In this document: positions 1 to 7,883 of the stretch, one piece after another | Numbering within the stretch: the stretch's first letter is position 1 | Layout: the number at the start of each line of letters is the position of its first letter | Origin: Aminobacter anthyllidis | GTDB taxonomy: Bacteria; Pseudomonadota; Alphaproteobacteria; Rhizobiales; Rhizobiaceae | Length of the DNA stretch: 64,000 nt | NCBI RefSeq assembly: GCF_018555685.1 | Contig: NZ_JAFLWW010000003.1 | Coordinates: 62,001-126,000, forward strand | Direction of reading: 5' to 3' | Notes under the pieces: generated by a model | Seen by the model: the letters and a program-made list of their open reading frames with translations, nothing else | Database searches by the model: none | What the model was told of the DNA's origin: nothing | Made by a program: the position numbers and the translations under genes

Positions 1-2160
1 GTCGATGCCGAACGCAAGGCCGGCTTCGAAGAGACCGGGGCCCACTACGAATCCAGCTATTTCCTGACATTCATTTATCTGCCGCCGGCCGAGGACGCCG
101 CCCGGGCGGAAAGCTGGCTCTACGAACGCAAAGCCGAAAGCGGCGTCGATCCGCACGAGATCGTCATCGGCTTCGTCGACCGTACCGACCGCGTGTTGCA
201 ACTTGTCGAAGGCTTCATGCCCGATTGCGCATGGCTCGACGATGTCGAAACCCTGTCTTACCTTCATGCCTGCGTTTCGACCGAACGCCATCGAGTGCGC
301 GTTCCCGAGACGCCGATGCATCTTGACGCGTTGCTCGCGGACCGATCCCTGACCGGTGGCCTCGAGCCACGTCTTGGCGACCAACATCTTCGCATTCTCA
401 CCATCATCGGCTTTCCGACCGCGACCACACCTGGAATCCTCGACGAGCTCAATCGCCTCGCATTCCCCTATCGTTGGTCGACCCGCGCCATCCTCCTCGA
501 CAAGACTGACGCCACGAAGCTCCTTACCAAGATCAGGCGGCAATGGTTCGCCAAGCGCAAGTCGATCGCAGCGATCCTCAAGGAGGTGATGACCAACGAG
601 GCTGCTGCCTTGGTCGACACAGATGCGGCCAACAAGGCTGCCGACGCCGATCTCGCCCTGCAGGAACTGGGCGCCGACTATGCCGGACAGGCTTACGTCA
701 CAGCGACGCTCACCGTCTGGGACGCCGATCCGCGTGTCGCCGACGAAAAGCTGAGGCTCGCCGAAAAGGTCATCCAGGGGCGCGACTTCACATGCACGCC
801 CGAGACCATAAATGCCGTTGACGCCTGGCTAGGTTCGCTGCCCGGGCACGTCTACGCCAATGTGCGGCAACCGCCGCTCTCCACCGTCAATCTAGCCCAC
901 ATGATCCCGCTCTCGGCTGTATGGGCAGGACCGCAAGAAGATGAGCATTTCGCAGCGCCCCCTCTGCTGTTCGGCAAGACCGATGGCTCGACTCCGTTCC
1001 GCCTTTCGCTTCATGTAGGCGACGTCGGCCACACGCTGATCGTGGGCCCCACAGGTGCTGGCAAATCGGTGCTGCTCGCGCTGATGGCACTACAGTTCCG
1101 CCGGTATCGCCGCTCGCAGGTCTTTGCCTTCGATTTCGGCGGCTCAATCCGCGCCACCACACTCGCCATGGGTGGTGACTGGCACGATCTTGGTGGCGGA
1201 CTGAGTGGCGACATTGCCGAGCCGGTTCAACTCCAGCCGCTCGCACGCATTCATCATGTACCGGAGCGTGCCTGGGCGGCGGACTGGATTGTCTCGATCC
1301 TGGTCCGTGAGAGCGTCTCCATCACGCCAGACATTAAGGAGCATCTGTGGTCGGCGCTGAGCTCTCTCGCCAGTGCTCCGGTCCATGAGCGCACGATCAC
1401 TGGCCTCAACGTCCTGCTCCAGTCAAATGACCTGAAACAGGCGCTTCGCCCCTACTGCGTCGGAGGTCCTTATGGCCGGCTCCTCGACGCCGAGTTCGAG
1501 CGGATCGGCGAGACATCGGTCCAGGCCTTCGAAACCGAGGGGCTGGTCGGCACAGCTGCCGCGCCCGCGGTGCTTTCTTATCTCTTTCACCGTATCGAGG
1601 ACCGGCTCGACGGCTCGCCTTCGCTCATCATCATCGACGAAGGATGGCTCGCGCTCGACAGTGATGGCTTCTCCGGCCAGATCCGGGAGTGGCTGAAGAC
1701 GTTGCGCAAAAAGAACGCCAGCGTCGTCTTCGCCACGCAATCGCTGGCAGACATCGACAACTCGACGATCGCGCCCGCCATCATCGAGAGCTGTCAGACC
1801 CGGCTCCTGCTGCCGAACGAACGCGCAATCGAACCGCAGATCACCGCAATCTACCGTCGCTTCGGCCTCAATGATCGTCAGATCGAGATCCTGGCGCGCG
1901 CTACACCAAAGCGCGACTACTATTGCCAGTCTCGGCGAGGCAACCGGCTCTTTGAACTCGGCCTTTCCGAAGTCGCGCTGGCGCTTTGCGCCGCATCTTC
2001 AAAATCCGACCAGACGCTGATTGGGCAGATCTTCAGTGAGCATGGCCGCGACGGCTTCCTCACAGCTTGGCTGCGCGCCCGCGGCGTCGACTGGGCGGTC
2101 GACCTCATCCCCAACCTCACCAACTTCGTCCCCGAACCTCATAAGGAGCCCGCGCCATGA
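1..2160 (+). CDS. trbE: Conjugal transfer ATPase TrbE (VirB4 family), 5' end outside window
   Basis: VirB4-type ATPase that powers assembly and substrate movement of the mating-pair formation type IV secretion system, at the inner membrane. The frame is open from base 1 with no stop, so the gene begins upstream; 719 codons are visible against roughly 800-820 for full-length TrbE. A Walker A motif GPTGAGKS lies near bases 1043-1070 and a Walker B motif SLIIIDEGW near 1620-1650, followed by FATQSLADID, as in VirB4/TrbE. The stop overlaps the trbJ start (ATGA), which implies translational coupling in one trb operon. trbB, trbC and trbD should lie just left of the window. Family assignment is firm. 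Confidence 0.93.
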   Translation, partial: VDAERKAGFEETGAHYESSYFLTFIYLPPAEDAARAESWLYERKAESGVDPHEIVIGFVDRTDRVLQLVEGFMPDCAWLDDVETLSYLHACVSTERHRVRVPETPMHLDALLADRSLTGGLEPRLGDQHLRILTIIGFPTATTPGILDELNRLAFPYRWSTRAILLDKTDATKLLTKIRRQWFAKRKSIAAILKEVMTNEAAALVDTDAANKAADADLALQELGADYAGQAYVTATLTVWDADPRVADEKLRLAEKVIQGRDFTCTPETINAVDAWLGSLPGHVYANVRQPPLSTVNLAHMIPLSAVWAGPQEDEHFAAPPLLFGKTDGSTPFRLSLHVGDVGHTLIVGPTGAGKSVLLALMALQFRRYRRSQVFAFDFGGSIRATTLAMGGDWHDLGGGLSGDIAEPVQLQPLARIHHVPERAWAADWIVSILVRESVSITPDIKEHLWSALSSLASAPVHERTITGLNVLLQSNDLKQALRPYCVGGPYGRLLDAEFERIGETSVQAFETEGLVGTAAAPAVLSYLFHRIEDRLDGSPSLIIIDEGWLALDSDGFSGQIREWLKTLRKKNASVVFATQSLADIDNSTIAPAIIESCQTRLLLPNERAIEPQITAIYRRFGLNDRQIEILARATPKRDYYCQSRRGNRLFELGLSEVALALCAASSKSDQTLIGQIFSEHGRDGFLTAWLRARGVDWAVDLIPNLTNFVPEPHKEPAP

Positions 2161-2930
2161 CCACCCAATCCTCGACCCTGCGTGCTGCCTTGCTTGCGGC
2201 AACGGTTCTTTCCATCACCGGAGCCCTTTCGCCCATGGTGACGAGCCCAGCGAAGGCCTTCTTCGGCCGGATTGTCTACGATCCGACCAACTACGTACAG
2301 AACGTGCTCACCGCCGCCCGCACGCTTGAGCAGATCAACAACCAGATCAAAAGTCTGCAGAATGAAGCGCAGATGCTCATTAACCAGGCGAGGGACCTGG
2401 CGAGCTTGCCATACTCGTCTCTCCAGCAGCTGCAGCAGTCGGTCCAAAAGACTCAAGCGCTTCTCAGCCAGGCGCAGAACATCGCCTTCGACGTGCAGCA
2501 GATCGACCAGATTTTTGAACAGAAATACGGCAGCGTGTCATTGTCTGCCTCAGATCAAGAGCTCATCGCCGACGCGCGTACCCGCTGGCAAAACACCGTG
2601 GGCGGCTTGCAGGACGCCATGCGTGTCCAGGCAGGCGTCGTCGAAAACATCGAGACCAATCGTGCCCAGATGTCGGCGCTGATCGGCCAGAGCCAGAATG
2701 CCGCCGGCGCACTTCAGGCAACACAAGCCGGCAACCAGCTCCTTGCGCTCCAGGCTCAGCAACTCGCCGACCTCACCGCTGTCATCGCCGCCAATGGCCG
2801 GGCGCAGGCGCTGACCGAGGCCGAACGCACAGCCGCTGCCGAACAGGGCCGCGAGCAGCGCCGCCGCTTCCTGACCCCGGGTTCCGGCTATCAGCCCGGC
2901 AATGCCCGCATGTTCAACAATGGCAACTGA
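2157..2930 (+). CDS. trbJ: P-type conjugative transfer protein TrbJ
   Basis: VirB5-like periplasmic or pilus-associated component of the Trb mating apparatus. The 257-residue protein has an N-terminal signal peptide with a likely cleavage after SPAKA (about residue 34). A long Gln-rich region of predicted coiled coil follows (LEQINNQIKSLQNEAQ and similar stretches, about 50-130), as is typical of TrbJ. The start codon overlaps the trbE stop. It sits in the standard order E-J-K-L-F-G-I. Nothing unusual is seen. Confidence 0.93.
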   Translation: MTTQSSTLRAALLAATVLSITGALSPMVTSPAKAFFGRIVYDPTNYVQNVLTAARTLEQINNQIKSLQNEAQMLINQARDLASLPYSSLQQLQQSVQKTQALLSQAQNIAFDVQQIDQIFEQKYGSVSLSASDQELIADARTRWQNTVGGLQDAMRVQAGVVENIETNRAQMSALIGQSQNAAGALQATQAGNQLLALQAQQLADLTAVIAANGRAQALTEAERTAAAEQGREQRRRFLTPGSGYQPGNARMFNNGN

Positions 2931-2948
2931 CGGCCAGAGGAGAACATC

Positions 2949-3236
2949 ATGGACGGCAAGATGCTGGCGCGCCTCGGCGCAGTCGTGTTCGTCGCTGTCG
3001 CCATCACGGCGACAGCGATCGAATTGACCCGGAAGGAAGCAGTGCCTGCGACGGCGCCGGTACTGGTTCTGCGGCCCGAGGCCGATCAGTTGCACGAGAG
3101 ACAACGCCGTTGCCAGCAGTTTGGACTGAAGGCGGCTGAAGACGCCGAATGCCTGCGCGTCTGGGCGGAAACCCGCGACCGATTCCTTGGTCGCACGCCC
3201 GTGCCTCCTGCTCCGCAAATTCAGGAAGGGCGGTGA
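2949..3236 (+). CDS. TrbK-alt-type putative entry exclusion protein
   Basis: Small 95-residue protein with one hydrophobic segment (about residues 7-24) and a charged tail with two cysteines (RRCQQFG and DAECLRVW). This pattern and its place between trbJ and trbL match the TrbK-alt family, annotated as a putative entry exclusion protein that would reduce mating between two carriers of the same element. It lacks the lipobox of classical RP4 TrbK. A ribosome site (AGAGGAG) precedes the ATG by about nine bases. The exclusion role is inferred from position and family name only. Confidence 0.8.
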   Translation: MDGKMLARLGAVVFVAVAITATAIELTRKEAVPATAPVLVLRPEADQLHERQRRCQQFGLKAAEDAECLRVWAETRDRFLGRTPVPPAPQIQEGR

Positions 3237-3239
3237 AGC

Positions 3240-4589
3240 ATGGGCGGCGCCGGCGTCATCGACAACTTCCTCGAAGTCTTCGCCCGCTACATCGACAGCG
3301 GATTTGGCCTGCTCGGCGGAGAAGTCGCCTTCATCGCCACCACGCTGATCGTCATTGACGTGACGCTGGCGGCTCTGTTCTGGAGCTGGGGCGCTGACGA
3401 CGACATCATCGCACGGCTGGTCAAGAAGACACTGTTTGTCGGCGTCTTCGCCTATCTCATCTCCAACTGGAACAATCTCGCAAACATCGTCTTCGACAGT
3501 TTCGCAGGTCTCGGCCTCAAGGGCTCCGGCACGGGATTTTCGACGGCGGACCTGATGCGCCCCGGCAAGGTGGCACAAACCGGCCTGGATGCCGCCCGGC
3601 CGCTGCTTGAGTCCATCTCCGACTTGATGGGATGGGTCGCCTTCTTTGAGAACTTCATCCAGATCGCCTGCCTGCTCTTCGCATGGGCGCTGGTCATCCT
3701 CGCCTTCTTCATTCTGGCAATTCAGCTCTTCGTCACGCTGATCGAGTTCAAGCTGACCACGCTGGCCGGCTTCGTGCTGATCCCCTTCGGCCTGTTCGGC
3801 AAGACCGCCTTCATGGCGGAACGTGTGCTCGGAAACGTTGTGTCATCCGGTATCAAAGTGCTGGTGCTCGCGGTGATCATCGGCATTGGCTCGACATTGT
3901 TCAGCCAGTTCACCCAAGGCTTCGGCGGCCAGACCCCGAGTATCGATGACGCCATGGCTGTCGTGCTCGCCGCCCTGTCGCTGCTTGGTCTCGGCATCTT
4001 CGGTCCCGGCATTGCGTCGGGGCTAGTCAGCGGTGGACCCCAGCTTGGCGCAGGCGCGGCGGTGGGCACGGGTCTTGCCGCAGGTGGTATGACGCTGGCC
4101 GCTGCTGGTGCTGCTGGTCTTGCAGCGAAGGGCGGCGCTGCCGCTTTGTCGACTGGCGCGGCAGCCGTCCGTGGCGGTGCATCAGCCGCTGGGGCGGCAT
4201 CTTCTGCCTATTCACTCGCATCCCTCGGTCAGTCCGGAGCGGCCAGCAGCGCATCCGGACTCGGGGGCGTCGCACATGCCGCCGGCAGCGCCGTGACATC
4301 CCCGCTTCGCAGGGCTGCAGCCAGCGTCAAGTCAAGCTTCTCCGACGGCGTCAAGGCCGGCTTCAACGCGACCGGCGGCTCCTCGACCATGGGCTCGGTC
4401 GGAGGCGCGGCTGAAACTGCGCCCGCTTCCACCATCCATGCTTCCAGCACACCACCCGGCTGGGCGCAGCGTATGCGCCGGTCTGGCCACATCGGCCATG
4501 CCGTCCAGACAACTGCGCATGCCGTTCGCTCCGGCGACAGCCATGCCTCCGCCTCTTCCGTCAACCTTCACACGAGTGACCGTTCATGA
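3240..4589 (+). CDS. trbL: P-type conjugative transfer protein TrbL
   Basis: VirB6-like polytopic inner-membrane channel component. The first 265 or so residues contain about six hydrophobic segments (for example near 30-50, 60-80, 145-185 and 230-260). After that comes a long, soluble Ala/Gly/Ser-rich tail (about residues 270-449), which is usual for TrbL. The start lies four bases after the trbK-alt stop and the end overlaps trbF by four bases, so the gene is operonic and translationally coupled. 449 residues is within the family range. Confidence 0.92.
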   Translation: MGGAGVIDNFLEVFARYIDSGFGLLGGEVAFIATTLIVIDVTLAALFWSWGADDDIIARLVKKTLFVGVFAYLISNWNNLANIVFDSFAGLGLKGSGTGFSTADLMRPGKVAQTGLDAARPLLESISDLMGWVAFFENFIQIACLLFAWALVILAFFILAIQLFVTLIEFKLTTLAGFVLIPFGLFGKTAFMAERVLGNVVSSGIKVLVLAVIIGIGSTLFSQFTQGFGGQTPSIDDAMAVVLAALSLLGLGIFGPGIASGLVSGGPQLGAGAAVGTGLAAGGMTLAAAGAAGLAAKGGAAALSTGAAAVRGGASAAGAASSAYSLASLGQSGAASSASGLGGVAHAAGSAVTSPLRRAAASVKSSFSDGVKAGFNATGGSSTMGSVGGAAETAPASTIHASSTPPGWAQRMRRSGHIGHAVQTTAHAVRSGDSHASASSVNLHTSDRS

Positions 4590-5275
4590 ACCTCTTCAGG
4601 CGACCCGCCGCGCATTACGGCAAAACACCTCAACCCGAGACCCCCTATCAAAAGGCCGCGCAGGCCTGGGACGAACGCATCGGCTCGGCCCGCGTTCAGG
4701 CGAAGAACTGGCGGTACATGGCGTTTGGATCGCTGATCCTTTCTGGCATGTTCGCCGCGGCGCTCGTCTGGCAGTCGGCTCGCGGGACTGTCGTGCCCTG
4801 GATCGTGCAAGTCGACAATCTCGGTCAGGCGCAAGCTGTCGTACCAGCAAGCACCGACTATCGGCCAACCGATCCGCAGATCGCATGGCATCTTGCCCGC
4901 TTCATCGAACAGGTCCGCTCGATCCCGGCTGACCCGATCATCGTTCGACAGAATTGGCTGCGCGCATATGAGTGGACCACGGATCGTGGCGCGGCGGCGC
5001 TCAACGACTACGCTCGCACCAATGACCCGTTCACCAACGTCGGCAAGCAACAGATCGCTGTCGAGGTCTCCTCGGTGATCCGCGCCTCGCCGGACTCGTT
5101 TCGCGTCGCCTGGACCGAGCGCCACTACGAGAGCGGGAAGCTCTCCACGACCCAGCGTTGGACAGCGATCCTGACCAACGTGATCCAGCCGCCACGCAAT
5201 GCCGAAAGGCTTCGCTCCAATCCGCTCGGGATCTATGTCAACGCCATCAACTGGTCGCAGGAGATGAGCCAATGA
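4586..5275 (+). CDS. trbF: Conjugal transfer protein TrbF (VirB8 family)
   Basis: VirB8-like bitopic inner-membrane protein that nucleates the secretion channel. It has a short cytoplasmic N-terminus, one membrane segment at about residues 46-62 (AFGSLILSGMFAAALVW), then the periplasmic VirB8 domain. The motif YRPTDPQIAWHLARFIEQVR is characteristic of TrbF. The start overlaps trbL and the stop overlaps trbG, both as ATGA. 229 residues is the normal length. Confidence 0.92.
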   Translation: MNLFRRPAAHYGKTPQPETPYQKAAQAWDERIGSARVQAKNWRYMAFGSLILSGMFAAALVWQSARGTVVPWIVQVDNLGQAQAVVPASTDYRPTDPQIAWHLARFIEQVRSIPADPIIVRQNWLRAYEWTTDRGAAALNDYARTNDPFTNVGKQQIAVEVSSVIRASPDSFRVAWTERHYESGKLSTTQRWTAILTNVIQPPRNAERLRSNPLGIYVNAINWSQEMSQ

Positions 5276-6255
5276 ACCGGCCGATGATCCGCAGAGGCGG
5301 CAACCCGTCCTTCCGCAAATCCACAATTCCAGCCCTTTTGCTTTCCGCAACCTTGCTCGCGGGCTGCGCCACCAACAAACCGCCAGAGATCAGCTACGAC
5401 GCCGACGTGCCGCCTCTCCCGGCGATGCCAATGGCTGCCGCAGATGTGCAACCGAAGCCTCTCCATATCCCGCCTGCCTGGGCCCCGGCACGTGGCGGCA
5501 CCGCCGCCTCGACGCCCACCGCGCGTGTCGAGAATGCCAATGCCGCCGCGCGCGTCCAGCCACGCCGCGAAGGCTATTACAATGCCATCCAGATCTATCC
5601 CTGGAGCGAAGGTGCCCTCTATCAGGTCTATGCCACGCCCGGGCAGATCACCAATATCGCGCTCGAGCTCGGCGAGAGCCTGACCGGCGCGGGCCCGATC
5701 GCCGCAGGTGACACCGCTCGGTGGATCATCGGAGACACCGAGAGTGGTAGCGGGATCACCCGACGTATCCATGTGTTGGTAAAGCCCACGCGCGCCGACA
5801 TCTCGACCAACCTCGTCATCACAACCGACCGGCGCACCTACATGATCGAGCTGCGTTCCGGCGAAAAGCCATACATGCCGGCGGTGGCTTGGGCCTATCC
5901 AAAGCAGCCAGCCGGACAGCGCCAGGCCATTCCGGCAACACCCCTCATTCCGGCTGCCGCAGCGCGGAACTATCGCTACGGACTTAAGGGCGACAATCCG
6001 CCTTGGCGGCCGGTCGCTGTCTATGACGACGGCCGGCGCGTCTTTGTCGAGTTTCCACGCGGGATCGTGCAGGGCGAGATGCCGCCACTGTTGATCATCG
6101 GCCCGGACGGCGAAGCCCAGATCGCCAACAGCCGCATCTACCAACATGTCCTGATCGTCGATCGCCTGTTCGGCGCAGCCGAACTTCGTCTTGGCGGCGG
6201 CGATCGGCAGCAGACCGTAAGGATAGTGCGCACTGATGGAAGGCCATCGACATGA
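5272..6255 (+). CDS. trbG: P-type conjugative transfer lipoprotein TrbG (VirB9 family)
   Basis: VirB9-like outer-membrane-complex component. I use the ATG at 5272, which overlaps the trbF stop, rather than an upstream in-frame start at 5158 inside trbF. From 5272 the protein (327 residues) begins with a basic stretch, a hydrophobic core and a lipobox LLAGC with the acylated cysteine at residue 32, so it should be an outer-membrane lipoprotein. The C-terminal half has the VirB9/CagX beta domain (YNAIQIYPWSEGALYQVY, YRYGLKGDNPPWRPVAVYDD). Confidence 0.92.
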   Translation: MNRPMIRRGGNPSFRKSTIPALLLSATLLAGCATNKPPEISYDADVPPLPAMPMAAADVQPKPLHIPPAWAPARGGTAASTPTARVENANAAARVQPRREGYYNAIQIYPWSEGALYQVYATPGQITNIALELGESLTGAGPIAAGDTARWIIGDTESGSGITRRIHVLVKPTRADISTNLVITTDRRTYMIELRSGEKPYMPAVAWAYPKQPAGQRQAIPATPLIPAAAARNYRYGLKGDNPPWRPVAVYDDGRRVFVEFPRGIVQGEMPPLLIIGPDGEAQIANSRIYQHVLIVDRLFGAAELRLGGGDRQQTVRIVRTDGRPST

Positions 6256-7400
6256 GTGAGACAGACAATGTCGCTCCGATGCGCCTTCGCGCCGAAACGC
6301 CGCGCATCACCCGCCTGTCGCCAAAAGTCATCGTCGGCGTCGGCGTCGTCGCCTTGCTCGGCATCGGCGGAGCGCTGATCTATGCGCTTCAGACGCGTGT
6401 GTCCGGCGCCGACGACCAAGAACTCTATTCGACGGCCAATCGGCAACCCGCCGATGGTCTCGCCGGCTTGCCACGCGACTATACCGGCCCGATCCTCGGG
6501 CCGCCGCTACCCGGTGATCTCGGTCGGCCTATCCTCAATGCACAAAGCAGGGGGCAACCGGTCGTGCCGCCCGTGATCATGGCACCGGCTGTCGACGAGG
6601 CGGAACAACGCCGGCGCGCTGAGGAAGAGGCCGCACGGACGAGCACCGTCTTTTTCCAGTCACGCGGAGGATCAACCGCAACGGTGGGGACGGAAGGAGA
6701 ACCGGCGAGCTCTGTGGGCCTTGATCTGAGCGGCCAGCCTGGCCAGCAGGCGGCGCAGGACAAGCAACTGGCTTTCCTCAACGCCGCCGCCGACAGACGC
6801 ACAGTGGCGCGCGACCGCGTCATGCCACCGGCATCACCTTTTGTTCTTCAGGCTGGCGCCGTCATATCTGCCGCGCTCATCACTGGCATCAGGTCCGATC
6901 TACCTGGACAGGTCACGGCGCAGGTGACGGAGAACGTTTACGACAGCCCAACCGGCCGCGCCCTGCTCGTGCCGCAAGGCACGCGGATCATCGGGCAGTA
7001 CGACAACAACGTCCAATTCGGCCAGCGCCGTGCGCTTCTAGTCTGGAACCGGCTCATTTTTCCGACTGGCCGTTCCATTGTTCTCGAACGTCAGCCGGGC
7101 GCCGATACGCAAGGCTATGCCGGCCTTGAGGATGGGGTCGACTATCATTGGTGGGATTTGGCCAAAGCCGCCGGTCTCTCCACGTTGCTTGCCGCCGGTG
7201 CTGAACTGGCCATCGACGACGAGAGCCGGCTATTGCGCGCAATTCGTGACGGAGCGCAGGACACGATCAATGATGCCGGCCAGCAGATCATCCGCAGACA
7301 GCTCAACGTCGCGCCGACGCTCACTATCCGGCCGGGCTTCCCGGTACGCGTCATCGTCACGCGCGACCTCGTGCTCGAGCCTTATGGAGCAACGCAATGA
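6252..7400 (+). CDS. trbI: Conjugal transfer protein TrbI (VirB10 family)
   Basis: VirB10-type protein that spans the inner membrane and links the inner and outer membrane parts of the channel. Residues 1-25 are cytoplasmic, a membrane helix follows at about 26-46, then a Pro-rich linker and the C-terminal VirB10 domain (GAVISAALITGIRSDLPGQV, LLVPQGTRIIGQYDN). The start overlaps trbG and the stop overlaps the DUF2274 gene (both ATGA). 382 residues is normal. Confidence 0.93.
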   Translation: MSETDNVAPMRLRAETPRITRLSPKVIVGVGVVALLGIGGALIYALQTRVSGADDQELYSTANRQPADGLAGLPRDYTGPILGPPLPGDLGRPILNAQSRGQPVVPPVIMAPAVDEAEQRRRAEEEAARTSTVFFQSRGGSTATVGTEGEPASSVGLDLSGQPGQQAAQDKQLAFLNAAADRRTVARDRVMPPASPFVLQAGAVISAALITGIRSDLPGQVTAQVTENVYDSPTGRALLVPQGTRIIGQYDNNVQFGQRRALLVWNRLIFPTGRSIVLERQPGADTQGYAGLEDGVDYHWWDLAKAAGLSTLLAAGAELAIDDESRLLRAIRDGAQDTINDAGQQIIRRQLNVAPTLTIRPGFPVRVIVTRDLVLEPYGATQ

Positions 7401-7627
7401 TCAAACTGAAGTTGAGCCCCATCGCCGACGACAGGCCCGTCAAGGTGACGCTGGAGCTTCCAGCGTCGCTGCATCGCGATCTCAAAACTTATGCTGATGT
7501 TCTCGGCCGCGAGAGCGGTCAGCCGGCAACCGAGCCAGTCCGGCTGATCGTACCGATGCTCCAGCGCTTTATCGAGACCGATCGAGGATTTGCAAAGGCT
7601 CGCCGGAACGCCCATCCAGATCCGTAG
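7397..7627 (+). CDS. DUF2274 domain protein, last gene of the trb operon
   Basis: A 76-residue protein of the DUF2274 family, which regularly follows trbI in alphaproteobacterial conjugative elements; its function is not known. The N-terminal part (KLKLSPIADDRPVKVTLELP) followed by a short helical segment resembles small ribbon-helix-helix-like proteins, so a DNA-binding or accessory transfer role is conceivable, but this is only a guess. The start overlaps the trbI stop, so it is part of the operon. Confidence 0.8.
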   Translation: MIKLKLSPIADDRPVKVTLELPASLHRDLKTYADVLGRESGQPATEPVRLIVPMLQRFIETDRGFAKARRNAHPDP

Positions 7628-7883
7628 GGCGGCGCAGTGCTGACAGCTGTCGAAGAGGGTTCGGGCAATTTCGGCCATCAAGCCCTATGCAAGCGGCAAC
7701 GTGCGGCCGGCTTCTACAACATCGGCCAGCTGACACGGGCGCAGAATTAATCAAGCAATGCATTGATGAGACCGGAAGCATCGACCTGACCGTAAGCCTG
7801 TCGGCCATCATTGCGAAAGCCAGAATTGCTCGCATGCGCCGGAAATAGGGGGATCGGTTGGGAGTTTCCTACACTCCGCCCGA
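7628..7883. other. Intergenic gap with short frame fragments after the trb operon
   Basis: 256 bases between the trb operon and the convergent ietS gene. Two short open fragments follow each other in different + frames. One, ending at the TAA near 7747, contains GFYNIGQLTRAQN, which looks faintly like the start of a MerR-type helix-turn-helix. The other (about 7743-7847) ends in IIAKARIARMRRK. They could be remains of one small regulator gene broken by a deletion, but neither is long enough to identify. No terminator with a T-run is apparent. Confidence 0.3.
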
